Translations under genes and position numbers: made by a program | Shown here: piece by piece, positions 10,608-21,321 of the stretch | Layout of the letters: each line of letters begins with the position of its first letter | How positions within the stretch are numbered: the stretch's first letter is position 1 | Origin: Cryptomeria japonica | Lineage: Eukaryota > Streptophyta > Pinopsida > Cupressales > Cupressaceae | NCBI RefSeq assembly: GCF_030272615.1 | Contig: NC_081412.1 | Span: 672,292,852-672,356,851, forward strand | DNA: 64,000 nt | Direction: 5' to 3' | The notes under the pieces: model-generated | The model's input: only the letters and a program-made list of their open reading frames with translations | What the model was told of the DNA's origin: nothing | The model's database searches: none

Positions 10608-13600
10608 ATGAGTTTTACAACAATAAGCCCTACTTACACTATTCCCGTTAGACGAAGCCGTAGAATTAAGTCTTTCCGAGGTTTAACTACCGAGGAGATG
10701 GAACCTAATTTGAGTAGCCTTTTTAACGAGGATATGGGTAATTCCTCTAATCCTCCTAATGATGAAGAAGCTCCCCATGAAGTTTCCGTTGAACAACTTT
10801 TCAAATTGGATAACCAATTTGACGATTTTCACCAATGGATGTCTCATGAGTATCCCGATAGTCAAGCTCTTCCTCTAATTAAGGGTCTAAAACGCATGCT
10901 TCAAAGTGATAAAAATGGAATTGATGTTTTGCGTGGTATTGCACACATTGTGGATTCGAATATGATGCCTATGAAGAGTTGTGCTGAATCTTTAGGTTAT
11001 ACACAACCTCCTACACAAGTCAATCATTCTATTCCTTTGACCACTCCTATTGCTAGTATACCTACCTTTACATCAAATATCATGGCTACCTCTATACAAG
11101 ACATTCCTCCTGTGATCGCTAGTCATGGGGGCAATCCTCCCCCTTCTTCAATTAATCCTCTTCCTTCATTCAATCCAACTTCTTCGTACATTCCTTCAAT
11201 GAATGTTCCTATTACATCTTCACAAATGAACATGACACAAGGGGGCAATTCATTTAACCATTCCATTCCTCCTTGTAGTGTTCCTCCTATCCAATCATCC
11301 CCTATGGTTGACTATCATAGGGTCCCACCACCTTACTCTTTACCTTCTTTCAATAACATCACACCTCCATCTCAATCTAACACACCTAATATGAACTCTT
11401 CAACTGAAGCGACCATTAACAATCTTGCACAAACTGTCTCTTCTTTAAAGCAACAAATTGCCTCTATGAATCAATCTAAGTTTAGTGTGCCCACATTTGA
11501 TGTTGCGAGCCCACTTTCTCTTGATATTGTTCGAGCTATCCCTCCTAAACATGTTGAAATCCCGCATTTGGAGCTTTATAATGGTAAAGGAGATCCTCTA
11601 ACACATGTTAAGACTTTTCAAACAATATGTACCGATTTTGCTTATGACCAAAGGTTGCTTGCGAAACTGTTTACTAGAACATTAAGAGACAAAGCCCTAC
11701 AATGGTATTGCTCGTTGCCTTCTTATTCTATTACTTCTTTTGAACAACTTGCAAATGCTTTCATTCAACAATTTCAAAACAATATAAGTCCTAAAGTTAC
11801 TTTGATTGATTTAATGCATTGTAAACAAGGTGTTAAAGAAAAAGTGACTGATTTTATTGGTAGATATAAGCATTTGTATGCTCAAATTTCTTTTCCAGTG
11901 CCTGATAATGATATTCAAAGAATCTTTATTTCTAATTTACAAAAATATATTCGAGACAAACTTCTGGTTTCTGAGTTTACTTCTTTCCAACAGTTGTGTG
12001 CCACTCTTCACAATTATCAGCTGACTGTGAGTCAAATGGAACAATCACATCCTATGGCTCTGAGTGATAAGGGTGATAGCAGTCAACAACCATTTGGGAA
12101 GATTAAACCGAACAGAGATTCCATCAAATTCAATGAAAACATCATCAACAACAATGTGAATGCAGCATCAGGTGTGCCTCCTATTTCTAAATTTTTCAGG
12201 AAAGAAAGAAAGTATACTCCTTTGAATGAATCATTGCATGATATTATGAATAAGTTATTGGGACAAAATGTGCTTACTCTTCCTCCTGTACGACAAATTG
12301 ATCCTGCAAAGATTACTTCACCTTATTTTGATCACAAATCTTTTTGTCATTTTCATCGTCAGCCTGGTCATGATACTGAAAAATGTTTTTCTTTAAAGGG
12401 TAAAATTCAGGATTTGATTGATAATAATACTATCTCTATTTCTGGAGTGAATGATAAAGGCAACACATCTGTAGCTCCTCCTAACCAAAATCTTCAGATT
12501 TTCACTGATCCATTACCTTCTCATACCTCTCATACCTCTAATGCGATTGAGGCTAATGATTCCTCTTTCTCATCTGATGGTCTTGTGTCTATGACTCCGA
12601 ATGTGATTAACTTTGTAGAGCAGCAAGAAATCCCTAAAGAACCTTCCATCACATTTGATTCTAGTGAAATCATTAGAGCACCTGATGGTCCTTTATACAT
12701 AGTTGCAAAAGTCAAAAATACACCTTGCCGTGGAGTGCTTGTTGATCCTTCGTGCATGGTTAATGTTATTACTGAAGAATTTCTTTTTACTTTGCAATTG
12801 AATCAAGTGATCTATGACAAAACAGATGTGATTATGAAACTATTTGATGCATTTTCTTCTCCTGCAATTGGTTCTATTACATTGCCTATTGAGGTCCATA
12901 ATAAATCTCTTGATGTGAACTTTGCTATTATTCCTTCTTCCGAACAATTTCGTGTGAAGCTTGGCTATCCTTGGCTATCTTCCATGAAGACTATTGCTTC
13001 TCCTATACATAAGTGTTTGAAATTTCCCCATAATGGTGAAGTTGTTACTGTCAATCATAGTCTCTTTAAACCAGCTGAAAGAACCTCTAGTGTTCCTATT
13101 GATTACTTTTGGCCTAAACAATTCCAATCTCTTCCTCCGCGAAGTGATCATCTGTTTAAATCTTATCAAAAGTGGAAAACAGATATGATCCTATCTTTAA
13201 GTGAACCTAGAACACCTAAACTTGACATTCCTATCATTCTTGAGAAGGAAATTCTTCCTTTGAAAGATAAAACTAATGTCTTTCCTCAAGAAGATTCCCA
13301 ACCCGTCCCCATGGATGTGACTATGTCTATGCCTGATAAACCTTCTAAGAGTAGACCTATACCTCCTCGTCATGATGGACTTGGTCTTCTCCCTAAACCA
13401 AAAATTCCTCCTTTATATGGAGCAGTTCCTCCTCCTGCCTTTTATAGAGAAAAGAGACCTTCTTCTTCTCCTATTATCCAGCCTAAGAGACCACAACCTA
13501 AACACCCAAGTGATAAGGATGAGAACATTCCTCCTCCTCTATCTTCTACACTTCCTACTAAGACTAGACGTAATCGTTCTGCACGCGAACGCCGACGAAA

Positions 13601-13748
13601 ATGTTGTCTTAGGGCTCAAGCAACCGCTTCTCAAACTTTACAATCTCCAAAAACACCTTCAACAAGCATTATTCCATTTTCTCCTCAGCCGGATATTGAG
13701 CCTAAATCTCCTATACACAAGATACATGATGGTCTTGATCCTGTGTGA
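10608..13748 (+). CDS. Gag-protease polyprotein of the Gag-only element
   Basis: This ORF of 1046 residues starts MSFTTISPTYTIPVRRSRR. Residues about 1-300 are Pro/Ser/Asn-rich and disordered. About 320-480 is a Retrotrans_gag capsid domain (LELYNGKGDPLTHVKTFQT, LRDKALQWYCSLPSYSITSF). About 570-605 is a knuckle-like CHFHRQPGHDTEKCFSLKG as in Tat/Ogre elements. About 680-830 is a retropepsin-like domain (GPLYIVAKVKNTPCRGVLVD, KLGYPWLSSMKTIASPIHKC). About 830-1046 is a Pro-rich, basic tail. It would form the particle and mature it. Codon use is AT-rich like the surroundings. No polymerase follows. Membership in the Tat lineage is inferred from the knuckle and protease sequence style. The short open stretch at 13800-14063 follows it. 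Confidence 0.85.
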   Translation: MSFTTISPTYTIPVRRSRRIKSFRGLTTEEMEPNLSSLFNEDMGNSSNPPNDEEAPHEVSVEQLFKLDNQFDDFHQWMSHEYPDSQALPLIKGLKRMLQSDKNGIDVLRGIAHIVDSNMMPMKSCAESLGYTQPPTQVNHSIPLTTPIASIPTFTSNIMATSIQDIPPVIASHGGNPPPSSINPLPSFNPTSSYIPSMNVPITSSQMNMTQGGNSFNHSIPPCSVPPIQSSPMVDYHRVPPPYSLPSFNNITPPSQSNTPNMNSSTEATINNLAQTVSSLKQQIASMNQSKFSVPTFDVASPLSLDIVRAIPPKHVEIPHLELYNGKGDPLTHVKTFQTICTDFAYDQRLLAKLFTRTLRDKALQWYCSLPSYSITSFEQLANAFIQQFQNNISPKVTLIDLMHCKQGVKEKVTDFIGRYKHLYAQISFPVPDNDIQRIFISNLQKYIRDKLLVSEFTSFQQLCATLHNYQLTVSQMEQSHPMALSDKGDSSQQPFGKIKPNRDSIKFNENIINNNVNAASGVPPISKFFRKERKYTPLNESLHDIMNKLLGQNVLTLPPVRQIDPAKITSPYFDHKSFCHFHRQPGHDTEKCFSLKGKIQDLIDNNTISISGVNDKGNTSVAPPNQNLQIFTDPLPSHTSHTSNAIEANDSSFSSDGLVSMTPNVINFVEQQEIPKEPSITFDSSEIIRAPDGPLYIVAKVKNTPCRGVLVDPSCMVNVITEEFLFTLQLNQVIYDKTDVIMKLFDAFSSPAIGSITLPIEVHNKSLDVNFAIIPSSEQFRVKLGYPWLSSMKTIASPIHKCLKFPHNGEVVTVNHSLFKPAERTSSVPIDYFWPKQFQSLPPRSDHLFKSYQKWKTDMILSLSEPRTPKLDIPIILEKEILPLKDKTNVFPQEDSQPVPMDVTMSMPDKPSKSRPIPPRHDGLGLLPKPKIPPLYGAVPPPAFYREKRPSSSPIIQPKRPQPKHPSDKDENIPPPLSSTLPTKTRRNRSARERRRKCCLRAQATASQTLQSPKTPSTSIIPFSPQPDIEPKSPIHKIHDGLDPV

Positions 13749-13799
13749 GTTAAAGATCCTATTTTTATAAATCTTGATGGTGATATAGATGAAAATGTT

Positions 13800-14063
13800 A
13801 TGCATGATGAAAATGTTACTCCTCTTGCTTCTGATAGTGAATATGAACTTGTTGATGTTGATAACCATCTATCTAATGAATTTTCTAAAGCACTTATCCT
13901 AGCTCCTAGACAAGAACAAAGTGGCTTGGAACATGAACATAGCCCTTGTTTGGACCTTGTGATAGCTCCATCTGCTGTGTTGGATGTTCCTCCTCTAGCG
14001 TGTTCCCTGCCTTCCCGAAACATTGATCAGCAAGATCGGGGGGTAGATGACATGCTAGACTAG
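13800..14063 (+). other. Short open stretch after Gag-protease
   Basis: These 87 codons are acidic (SDSEYELVDVDNHLSNEF, QEQSGLEHEHSPC) and end QQDRGVDDMLD. No domain is recognised. Its composition resembles the Pro/Asp-rich tail of the preceding protein, so it is probably the far end of the same coding region. Confidence 0.4.
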
Positions 14064-14804
14064 TTACATTAGCATGGTAGATTCTCTCCCCCTCTCTTTT
14101 GTTACTTCTTCTATATGTTATTCTCATTCTTCTATTTGTCGTCCTTAGTGTTGTCTACTTGAGGACGATGCAAAGCATTGAGATCTCTTTGGTCTCTCTC
14201 ATGTTGACTCAAAAGACACATGTGTTCCCTTCTTCTAGGTGACCTTCCTTGATTGGGGAATGAAGAACAATTATGCATACATACATATGATATATACATG
14301 ACTTATCATATAGCATACTGACCCCGAGGAAAGCGAAGTCACCTCGTGTTTTGTGTTTTGTGTCTATTATCCTTGGGTTTATCTCACACTTGGGGGCTAA
14401 ATCCTTGTGGTAACATGCTCCTTTCCTTTCTCATTTCTTATGTGTATCACTACGTTAAAACAATCACCCCCGTTGAGGCGCGTGCGATCGCTTTAACGTA
14501 GGGGGGCATACACCCTGACTATCCCTTCACGATACTTGAAAATTTCTTGGCGAACTTAGCTTTGCCTTGAAAATTTTCGGTATTTCTCTTACATGACTCA
14601 TAGTGAGGGAACCTTACTACTGACAGTCATGGTTCCCCCTCATGATCTTCCCTTTTACTTTGTCAATCGAAGTCGTAAGATCCTTAGTCCACTGGGGGCT
14701 TGGTGTGTCTTGCCTCCTTGACGTGGTGAAAGTCTTTCAATGTTGTTTCCTTGTACTTTACCGGACGTATGAGCATACATACTCCCACTAAAGTGGGGGC
14801 TAAA
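14064..14804 (+). other. 3' non-coding tail of the Gag-only element, with polypurine tract
   Basis: No protein is seen. Two landmarks stand out. The first is an inverted repeat, CTACGTTAAA at 14450-14459 and TTTAACGTAG at 14492-14501, around a GC-rich 32-base loop. The second is the motif TGGGGGCTAAAT, which occurs at 14391-14402 and again at 14794-14805. The second occurrence abuts the 3' LTR and is the functional-looking polypurine tract; the first looks like a spare or an older copy. Confidence 0.7.
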
Positions 14805-16074
14805 TGTAGCGTCCTAAAATTGCGACACTTGCAATTTTGACTGCATTTTGCTCTTCACGATGGCGACGCAACACGCAACCTGAATGGAGACCCCAAAACT
14901 TGCTCACGACACCAAAAACTGCATTTTTCAAGCACCTTGGCCTGAACCTCCTTGCACCCCGCTGTCCCGGAGGTGGGACCAGAGCGCCCAGCGCCCTGGT
15001 CCCTCAGGACCAGACCGCCCAGCGCCCTGGTCCCTCCGGACCATGGCGCCCAGCGCCCTGGTCCCTGGGTCCTATTTTGGGCCCGGTTTCCTAAGTGATA
15101 TCGGGTCTTTTTGATTGCAATTTGGAAATATACTTCCCTGGTCGGCCTAAGGTCGGGAAAATCAGTCTATCAGCCCTAATTGACAAGTATATAAACTACA
15201 TTTTTCTCTCTCATTTGGGAGGAGAAAAAGAACACATACATGACGGAAAAAGCGTGGAAACTATACTCAAGCATTCAAGCATTTAAGCAATTGATCATTC
15301 CAAGTCTCCATTCAAGGCCAAGTGTTGCATTCAAGACAAGGATTCAACCATTGAAGAGGAGATCACTTACTACATGCTACAAACAACATACAACATACAA
15401 CATCTAAACCTTTGCACATAAGGATACAAACATCCTTAGAACAAGGTATTAGTACTTGTTTTACATTACAGTCATTTACATTTACAGCACTTGCTCATTT
15501 CTTGGTTAATTCCAAAACTGGGGTTTGACCTAAAGGCAAACCCCTAATCCGTAACCCCCCATCGTCTTCGCTTTTCTGTGTGTAGGTTGCAGGTACGCGG
15601 CTGAGATTGAAGATCTGGAATCCTTGTGCAGAGATGAACCGATCCCCCTTCGTTTGATGGATTTTTTGGAGGACCGTGGCGCCGGGCGCCATCGTCCCGT
15701 CAACTTTTGCTCAAATTTGCAGGACAGTGCCGTATCGACATTTTACTGCTAATTCCAGGTCTGCAGCTTCATCCTATAACCCGAACTCAGTTTATAAGCG
15801 AATCTTTATGACTTTCTATGTATTCTTGGCTTAATTTCCTTAACAACATTCTTTACAAAAGAGGGTGGCCTTGCTTTCCTAACCCTTGAAATTCATTTAG
15901 CATCCAATCTTACATTGTGTGGGATTGGATCTTATGAGTTTCAACCCCTCTTTTGAATGTAAAGTCTTCCCCTTAAGTGAAAACCCATTGAATCCTAGCG
16001 AACCTCCCTTCTCTCTCCTCGAAGTCGGAAGAGGGGAGTGCAACTAGGGTTCGATCGTGATTTTCCGCTTTACA
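14805..16074 (+). repeat. 3' LTR of the Gag-only element
   Basis: This 1270-bp partner of 8195-9433 is longer mainly because it has three palindromic units (14976-15068) instead of two. The TATA box is at 15188-15195 and the hairpin module at 15671-15697. It is followed by the target duplication AGAAG at 16075-16079, after which Copia-1 gag resumes. Confidence 0.9.
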
Positions 16075-16079
16075 AGAAG

Positions 16080-16760
16080 AAAGAACAATAAGAAAATCAT
16101 CAAGCATTAGAGGTCATTATCAGTTCTCTGTCTAATGCTAAATATGTAGATGTTCACGGTCTAGAGACTACACGTGGTGTATGGAAAAAAATTGAAGAGA
16201 TTTATAGCAGTGATGAACATGTTAAGATTCCTAAAGAGGAGAGTCTAAGAGAAAATTTTGATGATATGAGGATGGTAGAAGGTGAGAATATCCACCAGTA
16301 TAGTCAAAGGATAAAAGAGATAGTTGGAATAATTAAGAGCGCAGGAGGGAAAGTGGAAGATGCCACAATGATCAGTAAGGTACTGAGAACCCTGCTACCG
16401 ATCTCTACTATTCGAATTGCAGCCATTCAGGAGTTGAAGTCCATAGACAAAACAAAGGTAACTCTTGACTCCATCATTGGCAAACTTACTACTTTTGAAT
16501 TAAACGGTTATGATGGTAGTGTATAGAAATCTGAGTTTACATTTAGAGCAGGGATGCTAGTCATGGTTATGAATCCAAATCTAGTAGAGATGCTGATGAT
16601 GAAGATAGTTTAGTGGAGCTTGAAGCATTGTTGGCGAAGCGGTTGCCTAGAGGCACTGGTAAATATAGAGGTAAATTACCTTTAAAATGTTTTGCATGCA
16701 ACAAGATTGGCCACATAGCTGCTAACTGTCCTAATGGTGAAAATGAACACGAGAGAGAAA
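16080..16760 (+). pseudogene. Copia-1 gag, second part
   Basis: This continues the gag interrupted at 8194. It includes KIEEIYSSDEHVK-type sequence, MRMVEGENIHQYSQRIKEIV (UBN2-type Gag of Copia elements), VTLDSIIGKLTTFELNGYD and the zinc knuckle CFACNKIGHIAANC near 16690-16735. The protein would coat and package the element's RNA. The minus copy at 52827-53621 is close to it throughout. Broken. Confidence 0.8.
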
Positions 16761-16779
16761 TTTAAGAAGTATAAGGGTA

Positions 16780-19700
16780 AAGGCAAGATAGATTGTCTTA
16801 TTGTTGTTCATAGTGGTATCACTGATGAAGAATCTGATGATGATGCTAGTAAAGATATTGTGTTTGTAGCTATTAAGGAAGAGATATCAGACCAGAAGGC
16901 ATTAGTGTCCAGGATGGATAACTCTGATGATTGGATCATTGATAGTGGTTGTTCACATCATATGACCAGTGATTCGAGAAAATTTCTTTCCTTGAAGGAA
17001 TTTGATGGCGGTGTCATAAGATTTGGCAATGACTCACCCTACATGGTCAAAGGTAAGGGAGTTATTTCTCTTAATGGGAAGAGCAGTGTTGATGATGTCT
17101 ACTGGGTTCAAGGTCTAAAGCACAATCTTTTGATTGTTGCACAACTCGATAGAGGATACCCACTAGAGTTTAAAAATGGTATCTGCAAAATATTTTACAA
17201 CAAAGGTGAATTGATTGCAACCAGGAAGAAAACTAAAGGTAACCTGTTTCACCTTAATCCTAAAGTTAGCAACTATTTAATTGCAAAAATAGATGATAGT
17301 TGGCTTTGGCATTGGAGATTTTGTCATATAAACTTTGATAACATTGTTAAAGTGAGTAAGTCCAAGATAGTGAGAGGTTTGCCTCAGCTAGACAAACTGG
17401 TTAATGCTCTTTGCAAAGAATGTCAATTAGGAAAAATGACTTCTTCAACTTTCAAGAGAAAATCCTTTTCAACGGAGCATTTGTTAGATTTGGTTCATAC
17501 AGATCTTTGTGGACCAATAAGAACAAAAAGCATTCAAGGTGATAGATATTTCATGATCCTCACTAATGATTGCTCAAGGATGACGTGGGTCACATTCTTG
17601 AAGGATAAGACTGAAGCTTTTGGTAAGTTCAAGGCATTTAGGGCCTTAGTTCAGAAGGAGAGCGACAAGAAGATAAAATTTTTGAGGACAAATCAAGGCA
17701 GTGAATTTACTTTTGAGGATTTCACTAGGTACTGTGGCATCAAACAACATCAAATGATAGCTTTCTACACCAAAGACACCACAACAAAATGGTATCACAG
17801 AGAGGAACAAATAGTTAGTGGTTGAAGTTGCTAGGAAAATGTTGATATAAGGAGGTGTTGTGAAAAACTTTTGAGAGAAGTTGTTAGCACAATTGTTTAC
17901 AGTATGAACCAAGTTATGGTGAAAAGATGTAAGGACAAGACTCCTTATGAGCATTGGTATGGAAGATCACCTAATGTTAGCTATTTTAAGATATTTGGAA
18001 GCAAATATTTTATTAAGAATGGTGATTACATTAGCAAATTTGAGGCTAAGAGTGATGAAGGTATATTTCGTAGCTATTCCACCAAGAGTAAGGCCTACAA
18101 GTGTTTTAACAACCAGACATAGAGAATTGTTGAGAGTGTTTATCTTCGAGTGAATGAATATCCTGAAGTTTCAAAGGAAACCAGTTTGGAAAAGAAGGAT
18201 GAAGATCCTTGCATCTTGTTTTTGGAACTAGTAACTATGAAATCTGAAACTGACAAAGAAAATTCTGATGCACTTGTTCAACTGGAATAGATAAATTCAG
18301 AAGATGATGATAATGATGAAGCTGAACCTGAAGATAATGATCATGTTATTCCTAGATATGTGAGACTGAATCACGGTCCTAAATGGATTATTGGGGATAA
18401 GGATGCTGGAGTACTAACTAGAAGTAGAATAAGAGAGAACTCTTGCATGATCTCCACCATTGAACAAAGAACTACTAAGGAGGCATTTGGTGATGACCAT
18501 TGGGTTAAAGCTATGGAGGAGGAATTGGATCAAATTGAGAAGAACAACACTTGGACCCTAGTACCACGATCAGTAAATAAGAATGTTATAGGTACTAAAT
18601 GAGTATTCAGGAACAAGTTGAATGAAGATGGTGTTGTAGTTCACAATAAGGCTAGGTTGGTTTGCAAGGGTTATGCACAAGAAGAAGGACAAGATTATGA
18701 AAAAAAATTTGCACCAGTAGCAAGACTAGAAGGTGTCAGAACTTTACTTGCATTTACAACCCATAAGAAGTTCAACGTATACCAAATGGATGTTAAGTCT
18801 GCATTTTTGAATGGGATATTGGAAGAAGAAGTGTACATAGAGAAACCAGATGGTTATGCTTTGACTGATGAGAAAGACATGGTATGCAGATTGTATAAGG
18901 CTTTATATGGATTAAAGAAAGCACCCAGAGCATGGTATGAAAGGCTTCATACACATCTAATGAAGATAGGCTTTCTGAGAACCAGTGATGATAGTAACAT
19001 ATATCTCAAGTTTGAAGGAGATGAAATACTGGTCAGTGAAGTATTTGTTGATGATATCATATTTGGAGGTAATGATTTCATGAGCAATATTTTTGTAGAT
19101 GAAATGAAAAATGAGTTTGAAATGTCTTTAGTAGGGGAAATTAAAAATTTCATAGGCTTGCAGATACAAACAATGAAGAGTGGTATTTTCATTACATAGT
19201 CTAAGTATGTGAAAGAGGTCTTGAAGACATTTGGCATGAGTGACTGTAAACTATTTGGGACACCAATGGTTATAGGTTGTAAGTTGTCTAAGGAAGATGA
19301 ATCTAAGTATGTTGATAAGAAGGAATACAGGTCAATGATTGGCAAATTGTACTATGTTGTTCACAGTAGACTAGATATAGCCCATGCAGTTGGCATAGTT
19401 GCTAGATTCCAGAAGAATACTAAGGAAACACATCTGATAGTAACCAAGAGAATTTTTAGATATATGAAAGGTACTACTGGCTATGGATTATGGTATCCAT
19501 ATGTAGGAAACTTTGATTTGAAGGTGTAAACAGATGCTGATTGGGTAGGAAATGTTAATGACCAGAAAAGCACAACCAGTGGAACATTTTTTCTTGGAGG
19601 AAGGCTTGTTTCATGGAGTAGTAAGAAGTAGATTTGTACTTCACAATCTACTGTTGAAGCTGAATATGTTGCAGCTTATATGAATTGCACACAGGCTATT

Positions 19701-19949
19701 TGGATGAGGCACATTTTGGAAGGTTTTAAGGTAAAGATCTCAGAACCCATAAAGATTTTATGTGATAATACCATAAATATTTCCAAGAATCTTGTCTTGC
19801 ACACATGAACCAAGTACATTAAATTGAAGTATCATTTCTTGAGGGAAAAAGTGCAGAGAAAAGATGTTATCTTAGAGCATGTTTCTACCAAGGAGCATCT
19901 TGCAGATATTTTTACCAAACCTCTACCTAAGACTACATTTGAGTATCTT
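16780..19949 (+). pseudogene. Copia-1 pol: protease, integrase, RT, RNase H (broken)
   Basis: Order along the strand: protease with WIIDSGCSHHMTSD at about 16933; pre-integrase WLWHWRFCHINFDNIVK with CKECQLGKMTSSTF at about 17300-17460; integrase core with LVHTDLCGPIRTKSIQG at about 17490; reverse transcriptase with KARLVCKGYAQEEG, YQMDVKSAFLNGILEEEVYI and FVDDIIFGG at about 18650-19070; RNase H fragments ending in STKEHLADIFTKPLPK at about 19890-19935. This is the Copia order. It is broken in several places and cannot encode a working polyprotein. It stops abruptly at 19949. Confidence 0.85.
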
Positions 19950-21300
19950 TGTAGTACCCCTCCTCGTTTGAACTTATTAGACTCATATTTTATTATTGTT
20001 TACTTTCAATGGATAGATTACTATGATGTGTTATTCAGACTTATATGACATTATTTCATGCTTTATCTAGATATGAGCTGCATAATTTATTTGTAGTATT
20101 TCAGTACTTGTGATTTATGGCATTTTATGGATTATTGCTATGTACTGACACTTTACTTTATCTATTCAATGTGTAATTATATATTGCATGTCTGCGAGTG
20201 TATTGGATGCAAGGGGACGATTTTCCTTCACTCATTTCGGTGAGATAGGGAATGTCACGATTCTCCTTCATCTGTGTGCATGTCGTGTTTTCTATATTGT
20301 ATATATGCATGTGTGGTTCGGTGATGCAAGATATTGTAGGTATAAGTACCGGGTAGGTATGGGGTATCATCTCCACCTAGCTTCACAGGTCTGAGCATGC
20401 CTTATATTATCCGATGGAAGTGGAGGAGATATTAGTTGACCCTATTTTACTTAGTTACAGTCAGGTGAGTGTCATCAGTTGGTCATCCTGTCAGTTTGTT
20501 CGGCTTTCATATTTTGTTGTTTGATCTTTTTATGAGTATTTGCTTGAGGTTTTTTCAGTTTGTGTGTTTTAGTGTATTTAATTAATTAATTAAATTTATG
20601 GAGTTGTCTCATAGTTGGTATTTTTGAATTATGTATTTTTTGTATTGAGATTATAAATTTAGTTAATTAAATTAAATTTTAGTGAAAAATAAATTAGAAT
20701 AATTTCATTTATTATTTCCTAGAATTTTAAATAAATAAAAGAATAAAAGAATTAATTAGAATTATAGTATTGCTTTAATTTCTTTATTTAGAAAATTAAT
20801 TAATTTGCATGAGAAAAGAAAAGAAAGAAAAATGATTTTTAATTATTGCATGTTAACTTATCCTTTGTTAGGAAATTAGAAAAGAAAATAAAATTGCTTT
20901 TATTACTAAAATTAAATATTAGGGTTTTTTGGGAAAAATATATGCAACCTACAATTTTAGTTTAAAAGGGGAATATGTCTTTATTTTAGAGGGACACGAG
21001 AAACAGGTCAGGGATTTAGGTGAAGAGAAATTTATTTGGAAGCTTGTTGAAGGATTGGTTCTCTTCTACAAATTTCTCACTAATACATTTAGACTAGATT
21101 TTCGACTGAGGTTCCCGATGGAGAAGGTATATTGTGACCAAATTTGATTTTTTTTGAAAAAATACTCAACCCCCAAGAACATCAAACCCACTTTGAAGGC
21201 ATTTGTGGCATTGCTTGTAATCCCGTGCAGGAGGTAGATTCAAATTGCCCTAGTTTTTAATTTCATGTTGCAAAAAATATACATGTGGTGGTTAATTGCC
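19950..21300 (+). repeat. Probable Gypsy-type LTR fragment and AT-rich remainder
   Basis: At 19950 the Copia-1 RNase H sequence stops and TGTAGTACCCCTCCTCG begins, which reads like the start of an LTR of the IFG7-like Gypsy type known from conifers. GTACCGGGTAGGTATGGGG and CACCTAGCTTCACAGGTC (about 20340-20395) also have LTR texture. No matching partner LTR, primer site or target duplication (expected ATCTT) is found, so this would be a truncated or solo copy. From 20570 the DNA is very AT-rich (ATTAATTAATTAATT at 20580), with no convincing gene. This call rests on overall look only. Confidence 0.35.
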
Positions 21301-21321
21301 CTATTTTTTAATTCAAATTGG

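Larger units (their letters stand above)
8195..16074 (+). mobile_element. Gag-protease-only LTR element (TR-GAG/LARD type, Tat-like Gag)
   Basis: LTRs 8195-9433 and 14805-16074 (both TGTAGCGTCC...GCTTTACA) flank a 5.4 kb interior, and the target duplication AGAAG is at 8190-8194 and 16075-16079. A primer-site-like TGGTGAACCCGATGTGAA (9437-9454) follows the first LTR, and a polypurine tract AAGTGGGGGCTAAA precedes the second. The interior holds a long leader, one 1046-residue Gag-protease ORF and a non-coding tail, with no reverse transcriptase, RNase H or integrase anywhere. Known non-autonomous elements of this build (TR-GAG, LARD) borrow those enzymes. It looks whole for its class. LTR identity is about 98% over most of the length but lower near the end. 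It sits inside Copia-1. Confidence 0.9.
6554..19949 (+). mobile_element. Ty1/Copia element (Copia-1, plus copy), split by a Gag-only element
   Basis: The 5' LTR (6554-7968) is followed by TGGTATTAGAG, the usual initiator-Met primer site, then gag from about 8041. The body is interrupted at 8195-16074 by another LTR element, and gag continues from 16080. Domain order after that is CCHC knuckle, protease, integrase, reverse transcriptase, RNase H, which is the Copia order (integrase before RT). The end of the RNase H region stops at about 19949, where an unrelated LTR-like sequence begins, and no 3' LTR is found in the window. It is an old element, broken in roughly ten places and truncated. 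The minus copy at 47991-55189 is the same family. It landed in the last part of the NLR. Confidence 0.85.

Noticed and set aside
12530-14127. Several minus-strand open stretches across the Gag-protease region
   Set aside because: They overlap the long Gag-protease ORF and its tail and have no protein character.
18947-19345. 132-residue minus-strand open stretch, and its counterpart at 50326-50685
   Set aside because: Antisense shadows of the Copia-1 reverse transcriptase in both copies.
20577-20600. ATTA repeats as a regulatory site
   Set aside because: Simple AT-rich sequence, common in this genome, with no adjoining gene.
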